Source: Clostridiales bacterium (lineage in GTDB: Bacteria; Bacillota; Clostridia; Oscillospirales; QAMX01). Taken from it: DNA of 5,089 nt. The stretch is from assembly GCA_003149835.1 (NCBI GenBank), contig QAMX01000035.1:1-5089 (forward strand), given 5' to 3'. The notes beneath the pieces were generated by a model, which made no database searches, was not told the origin of the DNA, and saw nothing but the letters and a program-made list of their open reading frames with translations. Below, in pieces: positions 1 through 4,945 of this stretch. Position 1 is the first letter of the stretch; each line of letters begins with the position of its first letter. The position numbers and the translations under genes are program-made.

Positions 1-997
1 AAAAGCCAAAGTTAAAGAGCCGGTACAGCGCAAACGAAACCAGCGAATAGGGCAGCAGAAGCAGGGCAAACGCTCCGGCGGGCGGCAGAGACGCGGCGCA
101 CAGCAGAAAAAAGCAAAGGCCGTAAAGCGCGGCGGCTGAACAGGCGTATACCGAACCGAGCAGCTTTCGAGGCGAGACCAACGCCAGCAGCAGCTTCCCC
201 GCGAGCACACAGAGAAACGCCGCCGTGCCGTTGAGAGCGGCGGCCGCGCCCGCGGCGGTGAAGCAGAGCAGCAGAACGGAAGAGATCAGGCCAAACAGCA
301 GCGGCAGCAGCGCGAAATCCAGCAGACAGCGGGCAATGCGCGCCGAGTCGGCCGCGCGGCGGTACGTCGAGACATATTCTCCCGCCGGGGCATACAGGAC
401 TTCAAGGCCGAATTCGATGACGGGCAGATGGAGCTTTCGGACTGCCAGCAGGGTGTTGCTTTCAAACTCAAACCGGTCGCCTGCGACATTGCACAACAGG
501 CGCATCACGCCCGGCGGGTAGGCGCGCAGACCGCACTGCGTATCGGCAAAGCGGATGCCGGTCAGCAGAAAAAAGGCGGCTCTCGTCGCCACGTTGCCGA
601 TCAGATTCGGAATAGGCATGGACTTTTGCCGCGCAAAGCGGCGGCAGCCTAAGATCAGCGCGTCGGGGTTCGCCTCGGCCAGCTCCGCGGCTGCGACGGC
701 GGATTCGGCGGAATGCTGGCCGTCGCCGTCGACGGAGACGGCGCAGCAGGACGGATACCGCGCGAGAATCCAGCAAAAGCCGGTTTTTAAGGCGCGCCCC
801 TTGCCCATATTCACCGTATGGCGGAGCACGACCGCAGAATAATCCCGTTCCGCCTGCGAAAACAGAGGTGCGAACTCCGCGCCCGACCCGTCGTCCACGA
901 CGACGATCCGCTCAAATCCCGCTTCTTTCAGAGCCGCGATCGTTTGAATCAGCCTGCCGTCGGGACGGTAGGAGGGGATCAATGCACAGCTTTCCAT
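1..997 (-). CDS. GT2 polyprenyl-phosphate glycosyltransferase with GtrA-like C-terminal membrane region (3' end outside window)
   Basis: I see a frame open from the ATG at 997 to the left edge (332 codons, no stop), so the C-terminus is missing. The N-terminal ~215 residues show the GT-A fold marks of the dolichyl-phosphate mannose synthase branch of family GT2: VVVDDGS (32-38, nucleotide binding), MGKGRALKTG (64-73), the metal-binding DGDGQH (90-95), DTQCGLRAY (152-160), RFEFE (175-179), and a VLY...STYRRAADS stretch (200-218). The family moves a sugar from a nucleotide sugar to a polyprenyl phosphate at the inner membrane face. Residues ~223-332 form about four hydrophobic segments ending SFALYRLFNFGF, which resembles the closing motif of GtrA domains, so I infer a GT2-GtrA fusion. 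The start is well fixed: an in-frame TAA lies at 1015-1013, no other start codon intervenes, and AAGGTGG (1007-1001) precedes the ATG. The sugar and final acceptor cannot be read from sequence. It diverges from a separate GtrA gene. Confidence 0.9.
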   Translation of the reverse strand, partial: MESCALIPSYRPDGRLIQTIAALKEAGFERIVVVDDGSGAEFAPLFSQAERDYSAVVLRHTVNMGKGRALKTGFCWILARYPSCCAVSVDGDGQHSAESAVAAAELAEANPDALILGCRRFARQKSMPIPNLIGNVATRAAFFLLTGIRFADTQCGLRAYPPGVMRLLCNVAGDRFEFESNTLLAVRKLHLPVIEFGLEVLYAPAGEYVSTYRRAADSARIARCLLDFALLPLLFGLISSVLLLCFTAAGAAAALNGTAAFLCVLAGKLLLALVSPRKLLGSVYACSAAALYGLCFFLLCAASLPPAGAFALLLLPYSLVSFALYRLFNFGF

Positions 998-1056
998 AGT
1001 CCACCTTACCTTTTATGGAAAATCAAACAGAATGTTAGAGGGGTTTGCCTGCCGGC

Positions 1057-1560
1057 ATGAAAGTATTTGGAAAAACCATTGATCTCCGCGAGGTCGTGAT
1101 ATACACGCTGTCGTCGCTGCTGGCGACGGCGCTCGATTATGCGATTTATCTGTTGACGCTCTTTTTTCTGCACCGGTATCATATTGTCACAGGATGGGAC
1201 GTCGTCATATTCGGAGTATGTATTTTCAAGCTGAACGACATCAACATCGCCTATACCGCCGCGCGGGTCGTTAGCTCGGTGGAAAACTTTTATTTCAATA
1301 ATTATCTGGTTTTTCAGAAAAAAGGCGGGGGAAGCGTGCTGTCGCGGATGGGCAAATATATGCTCGTCGCGTTCGTCGTCGCCGTTCTGGGCAATCTCTG
1401 CATCACGCTGTTTCATATCGTCTTCCATATCAACGCGCTTGTCGCCAAGGTCATCACCGACGTTTCCATTTTCGTCGTCAGCTATTACGGGCAAAAGCTG
1501 TTTGTATTCAGGGAAAAGAGAATATCATCCTGCGCAGATCAGTATAAAAAACGCAGATAA
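1057..1560 (+). CDS. GtrA-family membrane protein
   Basis: This encodes a 167-residue, four-helix membrane protein. Hydrophobic segments lie at about 12-38, 62-86, 101-121 and 127-150. Two GtrA signatures are visible: SSVENFYFNNYLVF (73-86), matching the family's N-F-x-x-N-x-x-V-F element at the end of helix 2, and VITDVSIFVVSYYGQKLFVF (131-150), matching the closing helix. GtrA proteins are thought to help move polyprenyl-phosphate-linked sugars across the membrane for decoration of polysaccharide or teichoic acid. That role is inferred from the family and from the divergent GT2 gene. The segment between helices 1 and 2 (39-61) is rather long. The start is ambiguous: TTG at 1045 is also in frame (four residues longer), the in-frame TAG at 1036 limits both, and GAGGGG (1038-1043) is close to the TTG but far from the ATG. 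The stop codon lies inside the 3' end of the convergent cysteine-cluster gene. Confidence 0.88.
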   Translation: MKVFGKTIDLREVVIYTLSSLLATALDYAIYLLTLFFLHRYHIVTGWDVVIFGVCIFKLNDINIAYTAARVVSSVENFYFNNYLVFQKKGGGSVLSRMGKYMLVAFVVAVLGNLCITLFHIVFHINALVAKVITDVSIFVVSYYGQKLFVFREKRISSCADQYKKRR

Positions 1561-2111
1561 TCGTCGCTGAGCGCCGAAAGCGCGAGCAAAAAGCGCCGGT
1601 GTTCGCGGCAGGAGAGCAGAGAGGCCGCCGCTTTGGAAACGGCCGCGTAAAACTTTTCCTCGATGTGGTTGGCGTTGCGGGCGACCAGCGGGCAGACAAT
1701 GCCGGCGCGGGGGTCGCGGATGACGGCCGGATAGGCGTAGCGGTTGCCGCGGCTCTGCGGCGGGATATAGGGCAGACAGGGAAAAATGCGGCAGGCGAGC
1801 GGCCGCTTTTTTCTGTCGCAAGACCCGTCGCAGGCGGCGAACCAGACCTTTTTGGAAAACCCTTTCGGCGGAGGCAGCTCTGACAGGGTGAAATGCGCGT
1901 CGCCTTTGAGCAGCAGCTCCTCGCCGGGAAACAAAAGCATACCGTATTCGGCCTCCGCCCCCTCGGGCGCCTTGCAGCAGGCCGCGCCGCAGAGCTGGCC
2001 GCAGTCGGCGCTGATCGGCGTCGCGCTGCCGATCAGCCGGTAGGCGCGGCGAATATGCGACGTCAGACATTTTTCATATTTTCTCTGGCGGAGAAGCAGC
2101 GGAAATTTCAT
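1539..2111 (-). CDS. Cysteine-cluster protein, YkgJ-like (putative zinc/iron-binding)
   Basis: This is a 190-residue soluble protein of unproven function. Near the N-terminus is C37-x3-C41-x3-C45-C46, in the context DCGQLCGAACCK, followed by LLFPGEE (59-65). A second cluster holds C94 and C98 (ACDGSC), then RPLACRIFPC with C107 and C112, and C140. The CC pair plus 'RPxxCRxFP' is the hallmark of the YkgJ/UPF0153 type of putative zinc- or iron-chelating protein, so metal or Fe-S binding is likely, but the reaction is unknown. I chose ATG 2111 over the longer frame to 2279 because AAAAAAGGGG (2128-2119) sits seven bases upstream, the conserved-looking protein begins there, and the longer frame merely shadows trmB. 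It overlaps the end of trmB by 38 bases, suggesting co-transcription and translational coupling. Its 3' end overlaps that of the convergent GtrA gene by 22 bases. Confidence 0.85.
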   Translation of the reverse strand: MKFPLLLRQRKYEKCLTSHIRRAYRLIGSATPISADCGQLCGAACCKAPEGAEAEYGMLLFPGEELLLKGDAHFTLSELPPPKGFSKKVWFAACDGSCDRKKRPLACRIFPCLPYIPPQSRGNRYAYPAVIRDPRAGIVCPLVARNANHIEEKFYAAVSKAAASLLSCREHRRFLLALSALSDDYLRFLY

Positions 2112-2763
2112 TGGAATTCCCCTTTTTTCGCGCCTCAAACCGGTGAATCGGCAGACCGGCCGCGGCAAATTTATCCTCATATTCAGTCGTAAGGTTGGGC
2201 AGATCGGTCGCATGGAGATCATAGGTGATGTTATGGAGCGCCCAGCCGCTCTCGGAGAATTCGGCGAGGCTGAATTCAAACAAATCCCGGTTATCCGTTT
2301 TAAAACATAAAACGCCCTTGTCGGACAGCACGGTCTGATAAAGCGCTAAAAAGCCGCGATGCGTCAGGCGGCGTTTGGCGTGCCGCTTGCTGGGCCATGG
2401 GTCGGAAAAGTTCAGATAGATCTCGTCGATTTCTCCCGGGGCGAACAGCTCGGCGAGCTTTGCGCAGTCTCCGCTTAAAAAGCGGAGATTTTTTATACCC
2501 TCCGCGTTGGCGCGTTCCATGCCGACGATGAGCGCTTCGTTGACGCGGTCCATCGCCAGAAAACATACGCTCTCGTCGGACAGAGCTGTTTTGACGGCAA
2601 AACCGCCTTTGCCGCAGCCGATTTCCAACGCGAGCCGAGCTTGCGGCGCGGCGTCAAAGCGCGCGCGCCATTGGCCCGGAAGCGGGAGCGGCGGCTGGAT
2701 CTGATAAGCGGCGCAGCGCTCCATACGCGGCAGAAGATTTTTCTTTTTTCTCATTCGAGCCAT
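2074..2763 (-). CDS. trmB: tRNA (guanine-N7-)-methyltransferase TrmB
   Basis: This enzyme transfers a methyl group from S-adenosylmethionine to N7 of guanine 46 in the variable loop of tRNAs, in the cytoplasm. The 229-residue length fits the family. Diagnostic motifs are the SAM-binding LEIGCGKGGF (46-55), the conserved FSDPWPSKRHAKRRL (119-133), FKTDN (154-158), and the substrate-site NLTTEYEDKF (190-199). The N-terminal MARMRKKKNLLPRM is typical of Firmicute TrmB. The start at 2763 is supported by AGGAGG at 2780-2775, although the 11-base spacing is long; a second ATG three codons later is possible but would be farther still. The frame stays open upstream to 2982, but that would begin inside the promoter. 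The gene overlaps the downstream cysteine-cluster gene by 38 bases. All key residues appear intact. Confidence 0.97.
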   Translation of the reverse strand: MARMRKKKNLLPRMERCAAYQIQPPLPLPGQWRARFDAAPQARLALEIGCGKGGFAVKTALSDESVCFLAMDRVNEALIVGMERANAEGIKNLRFLSGDCAKLAELFAPGEIDEIYLNFSDPWPSKRHAKRRLTHRGFLALYQTVLSDKGVLCFKTDNRDLFEFSLAEFSESGWALHNITYDLHATDLPNLTTEYEDKFAAAGLPIHRFEARKKGNSNEISAASPPEKI

Positions 2764-2956
2764 ATAAGGCGATTCCTCCTGAAAAGAGCCTGCAACGGAT
2801 AAAGCGGCCTGCGCGCCTGCCGAAGAAGCACGGCATCCGCCGCACAAAACGCGCCGTCCTTTCCGTGCCGGCGATGCAAAAGGGCGCGGCGGCTGCGAGG
2901 GGAAGCGGCGCGCGCTCCGCCTTGCTACCCATTGTATCCGCAGTATTTTCTCAATC
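2764..2956 (-). other. trmB 5' leader region, no gene recognised
   Basis: Together with the promoters beyond it, this fills the 328-base gap between trmB and padR. If the TATAAT at 2968-2963 is used, the trmB message carries about 190 untranslated bases. The stretch is very GC-rich and holds an inverted repeat GCACGG (2828-2833)/CCGTGC (2863-2868) and three copies of GCCTGC on the plus strand. No known riboswitch or T-box consensus was recognised. Open frames cross it on the minus strand, including one from an ATG at 2932, but it lacks a ribosome binding site and its translation is a low-complexity Arg/Ala-rich string, so I do not call a gene. Confidence 0.45.
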
Positions 2957-2958
2957 AA
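2931..2958 (-). promoter_or_regulatory. Possible second, weaker trmB promoter
   Basis: On the minus strand TTGATT (2958-2953) and TACAAT (2936-2931) are separated by 16 bases. Both match sigma-A hexamers partly. It would start trmB transcripts about 30 bases inside the leader made by the stronger upstream promoter. It may be coincidental in this locally AT-rich patch. Confidence 0.3.
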
Positions 2959-2962
2959 TTTT

Positions 2963-2992
2963 ATTATATCACGTTGCGACACGTTTTGGCAA
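2963..2992 (-). promoter_or_regulatory. Sigma-A promoter for trmB
   Basis: Read on the minus strand, the -35 is TTGCCA (2992-2987) and the -10 is a perfect TATAAT (2968-2963) with an 18-base spacer. A TGA just before the -10 makes it an extended -10 element. Transcription should start near 2956. The spacer contains two direct CACGTT repeats on the plus strand (2970-2975 and 2980-2985), ten bases apart. Confidence 0.75.
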
Positions 2993-3039
2993 GCGGCGAT
3001 GAAAGCTGAAAAAAACTTTCACGATTCGACAAATACCTC

Positions 3040-3068
3040 TTGACACAGCATACTATGTGTGGCATAAT
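3040..3068 (+). promoter_or_regulatory. Sigma-A promoter of the padR operon
   Basis: A perfect -35 TTGACA (3040-3045) and a -10 CATAAT (3063-3068) are separated by the ideal 17 bases. Transcription should begin near 3075, giving a leader of only about 17 bases that is mostly ribosome binding site. The element faces away from the trmB promoter, with 47 bases between the two -35 boxes. Confidence 0.88.
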
Positions 3069-3070
3069 AT
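3050..3070 (+). promoter_or_regulatory. Putative PadR operator (inverted repeat over the -10)
   Basis: ATACTATG (3050-3057) and CATAATAT (3063-3070) form an inverted repeat with seven of eight positions matching and a five-base spacer. The right arm covers the whole -10 box, so a dimer bound here would block RNA polymerase. PadR-family repressors commonly bind such A/T-rich dyads with ATG/CAT cores at their own promoters. Binding by the adjacent PadR is inferred. Confidence 0.65.
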
Positions 3071-3078
3071 ATTGCGTC

Positions 3079-3084
3079 AGGAGG
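3079..3084 (+). promoter_or_regulatory. Ribosome binding site fixing the GTG start of padR
   Basis: A consensus AGGAGG lies seven bases before the GTG at 3092. It decides for this GTG over the in-frame ATG at codon 9, which is too far away. Confidence 0.85.
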
Positions 3085-3091
3085 TGTTTAG

Positions 3092-3406
3092 GTGGATGCA
3101 CAGTTAAAACGGGGAATGCTGGAAGCGTGCGTGCTCGCCGTACTCCTCAGAGGGGACTCTTATGGGTATCAGATCGTCAAAGAGCTGTCGGCGTACATTG
3201 AGATATCGGAGTCCACGCTGTATCCGATCTTAAAGCGCTTAGAGAACGGCGCGTGTTTATGCGTCTATGCCGTCGAACACAACGGCCGTCTGCGGAAATA
3301 TTATAAAATCACGCAGCAGGGGCGGGAACGGATCGGCGAGTTTCTCAACGAGTGGGAAACGGTTTTAAAAGTCTATCAATTTATCAAAGGAGAGGTTCAG
3401 TCATGA
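3092..3406 (+). CDS. PadR-family transcriptional repressor
   Basis: This encodes a 104-residue winged-helix DNA-binding protein of the short PadR subfamily. Typical marks run the whole length: the N-terminal helix with RGMLEACVLAVL, YGYQIVKEL (24-32), the recognition helix region SESTLYPILKRLE (39-51), and the wing GRLRKYYKITQQGRE (65-79), followed by a C-terminal dimerisation helix. Such proteins bind as dimers and repress their own operon until an inducer, often a toxic or membrane-active compound, is present. The start is a GTG. The stop overlaps the ATG of the next gene (ATGA, 3403-3406), so all three genes probably share one message. The inverted repeat over the promoter suggests autorepression. 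The inducer is unknown. Confidence 0.95.
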   Translation: MDAQLKRGMLEACVLAVLLRGDSYGYQIVKELSAYIEISESTLYPILKRLENGACLCVYAVEHNGRLRKYYKITQQGRERIGEFLNEWETVLKVYQFIKGEVQS

Positions 3407-4014
3407 CCAAGAGCGCGTTTTTGGCAGAGCTGTCGGGACGTTTGACGGCGCTGCCGCAGAGCGAGATCGAAAAATCGGTCGCCTATTACAGCGAAATCAT
3501 CGATGACCGTATCGAGGAGGGGCTGGACGAGGAGGCTGCGGTCAACGGTTTGGAATCGCCGGCGGTCATTGCCGGGCGGATCTTACAGGAAACGCCGATC
3601 TCTGTGCTCGTCAAAGAACGCATCAGACCCAAAAAGACCGCCGGGGCATGGAGCGTTGTCTTAATCGTCCTTGGTTTTCCCGTCTGGTTTCCCTTGCTGA
3701 TGGCTGCGTTCGCCGTGACTTTGTCGGTCTACATCGTCGTTTGGTCGGTTGTTTTGGTTTTTTTCTCCGTCGTGTTCGCTCTGGGGCTCGCGGCGGTTGC
3801 CGCCTTTGCGGCGACGCCTTTTCTGTTCTCCGAGGGGACGCACATGGGGCTGGCTGCGCTGGGGGCGGCTTTCTTCTGTGCCGGAGCCTGCATATTCGCC
3901 TTTTTTGCATCGCGGGCGGTTACCCGGGGCGTAATCGGGGCGACTGCGCGTATCGGACGGAAAATCAAATCGAAATTGATTCGGGGAGGGCGTTCCAATG
4001 AAGAAAGGAACTAA
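3403..4014 (+). CDS. DUF1700 (HAAS-type) integral membrane protein
   Basis: This encodes a 203-residue membrane protein. The N-terminal ~75 residues match the DUF1700/HAAS pattern: FLAELSGRL (6-14), a tyrosine pair followed by EIIDD (28-35), RIEEGLDEEAAV (36-47), and a short helix ending in IAGRI. After the basic stretch KERIRPKK (71-78) come about 60 hydrophobic residues (84-142), probably two or three passes, and a last segment at about 148-172. The C-terminus is strongly basic and likely cytoplasmic. Genes of this type usually lie between padR and DUF4097 genes; the biochemical role is unknown, and relaying a membrane signal is inference. The ATG at 3403 overlaps the padR stop and has AGGAGAGG (3388-3395) upstream, which rules out the longer frame from 3352. 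It overlaps the next gene by 17 bases. Confidence 0.92.
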   Translation: MTKSAFLAELSGRLTALPQSEIEKSVAYYSEIIDDRIEEGLDEEAAVNGLESPAVIAGRILQETPISVLVKERIRPKKTAGAWSVVLIVLGFPVWFPLLMAAFAVTLSVYIVVWSVVLVFFSVVFALGLAAVAAFAATPFLFSEGTHMGLAALGAAFFCAGACIFAFFASRAVTRGVIGATARIGRKIKSKLIRGGRSNEERN

Positions 4015-4882
4015 GGCGCTTTTAGCGATCGCGCTGGCCAGCGTTATTTGCGGTCTCGGTTTGTTTGCGGCGGCGGTTGCCGTGGCCGGCGGCAGGTTCG
4101 ACGCATTTCAGACAAGGGTGTATGAAGAAAAAAGTTTTTCGGCGCAGATCGACGGGCTGTCGCTCGTCAGCGTCAGAGACGACAATCACGCGATCCGCTT
4201 TGTGCGCTCTGACGATTCGCAGATCCATGTGACGTACTACGAAAGCGATCGGGAGTTCTACGATATCCGGACAGAAAACGGAACGCTGGAAATCGTCTAC
4301 CGCAATGACCGGAAGTGGTATGAAAAGCTGTTCAATTTGAATTTTCAGCAGATTAGCGTCACTGTCGCTCTGCCTGCCGAATATGTCGGCGCTATTGCCG
4401 CGGATACCTCAAACAGCACGGTAACGGTCAACGGCCTTGACATAGACGGCGACATGAATTTAAAGACGGATAACGGCCGGATTGAGATCCGGGACAGCTC
4501 CGCTATGAATATCAGCGCGGTCACTTCAAACGGCGCAGTGCTGCTGAAAGGCGTCGAGACAGGCGCAGGCATCCGGGCCGAGACGAGTAACGGGCGTATG
4601 ACCGCGGAGCTGGTTCGCTGCGGAACGGAGCTGACGCTGACGACCTCGAACGGCGCCGTGTCACTGGATTCCATTTTTGCCGGAGAAGCGATCACGTTAA
4701 AAAGTTCCAACGGAAGCATTGCCGGATCAATCGACGATTGGGAAGGAAACTATCGGATCACGAGCAAGACCTCAAACGGAGAGAATCATCTCCCTGAGGA
4801 TTGGGGGAGCGGCGACAAGCGGCTGGACGTCAAGACCTCAAACGGAACGATTGATATTGAATTTCTCAAATCAGGCGATTGA
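3998..4882 (+). CDS. DUF4097 repeat protein, membrane-anchored, putative surface/envelope-stress protein
   Basis: This encodes 294 residues. A short basic N-terminus leads into a hydrophobic segment (7-31) that is a signal peptide or membrane anchor, placing the rest outside the cytoplasm. From about residue 91 a motif [TS]-x-N-[GS] recurs: RTENG (91), then N139, N159, N178, N198, N218, N238, N260 and N282, spaced 19 to 22 residues apart and each followed by short beta-strand-like residues. This is the DUF4097 'putative adhesin' pattern and suggests a regular stacked beta structure. Relatives occur in LiaX and YvlB, which are linked to cell-envelope stress, but a role here is inferred only from family and operon. 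GGGGAGGG (3983-3990) sits seven bases before the ATG, which lies within the end of the DUF1700 gene. The gene is followed directly by the operon terminator. Confidence 0.93.
   Translation: MKKGTKALLAIALASVICGLGLFAAAVAVAGGRFDAFQTRVYEEKSFSAQIDGLSLVSVRDDNHAIRFVRSDDSQIHVTYYESDREFYDIRTENGTLEIVYRNDRKWYEKLFNLNFQQISVTVALPAEYVGAIAADTSNSTVTVNGLDIDGDMNLKTDNGRIEIRDSSAMNISAVTSNGAVLLKGVETGAGIRAETSNGRMTAELVRCGTELTLTTSNGAVSLDSIFAGEAITLKSSNGSIAGSIDDWEGNYRITSKTSNGENHLPEDWGSGDKRLDVKTSNGTIDIEFLKSGD
4411..4849 (+). repeat. TSNG-coding repeat array within the DUF4097 gene
   Basis: Eight units of about 60 bases encode D/K/V/E/T-[TS]-[SD]-N-[GS] followed by alternating hydrophobic residues (protein residues 136-283). 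Most copies have diverged at the DNA level, but the last two share the identical 16-mer CAAGACCTCAAACGGA at 4765-4780 and 4831-4846, exactly 66 bases apart. That suggests a more recent unit duplication or conversion there. Confidence 0.75.
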
Positions 4883-4907
4883 CGCCGGCGATAGGGTATG
4901 ATACAAT
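4879..4907 (+). promoter_or_regulatory. Promoter-like element overlapping the DUF4097 stop codon
   Basis: TTGACG (4879-4884), which includes the TGA stop, and TACAAT (4902-4907) are separated by exactly 17 bases, and TG at 4899-4900 makes an extended -10. Sequence quality is as good as that of a real sigma-A promoter. The predicted start near 4914 falls inside the terminator stem, and no gene is seen downstream in the window, so its use is uncertain. Confidence 0.4.
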
Positions 4908-4910
4908 AAG

Positions 4911-4945
4911 GCCGTCCGGAGAAATTTCTCCGGACGGCGTTTGTC
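4911..4945 (+). terminator. Rho-independent terminator of the padR operon
   Basis: A perfect 14-base inverted repeat, GCCGTCCGGAGAAA (4911-4924) and TTTCTCCGGACGGC (4925-4938), is followed by GTTTGTC. The stem has a GC-rich base and A/T-rich tip, lies 28 bases after the DUF4097 stop, and is the strongest hairpin in the window. On the minus strand it is followed by CTTATTGTAT, so it may also stop transcripts arriving from the right. Confidence 0.85.

Noticed and set aside
286..776. Minus-strand open frames inside the left-edge gene (286-489, 468-776)
   Set aside because: They are shifted frames within the GT2 gene, whose own frame carries all the catalytic motifs without interruption; the Arg-rich translations match nothing.
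998..1056. Divergent promoters between the GT2 and GtrA genes
   Set aside because: Only a weak CATAAA (1017-1012, minus strand) was found, with no matching -35 at the right distance; nothing convincing was seen on the plus strand.
1006..1494. Minus-strand frame of 162 codons opposite GtrA
   Set aside because: It is the antisense shadow of the GtrA gene; the plus-strand frame has membrane helices and family motifs, while this one is a polar string with no start signal.
2112..2279. Longer N-terminus for the cysteine-cluster protein starting at 2279
   Set aside because: The extra 56 residues lie wholly within trmB and look like an out-of-frame translation; the ribosome binding site supports ATG 2111.
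2654..2932. 92-codon minus-strand frame from ATG 2932 as a leader peptide or small gene
   Set aside because: There is no ribosome binding site, the composition is low-complexity Arg/Ala, and its end runs deep into trmB in another frame.
2764..2982. Upstream extension of the trmB frame to an ATG at 2982
   Set aside because: That start lies inside the promoter spacer and would add about 73 residues absent from the family; AGGAGG supports 2763.
4043..4054. Lipoprotein signal in the DUF4097 protein (cysteine 18)
   Set aside because: The residues before it are S-V-I-C; isoleucine at -1 does not fit a lipobox, so a plain anchor or signal peptide is more likely.
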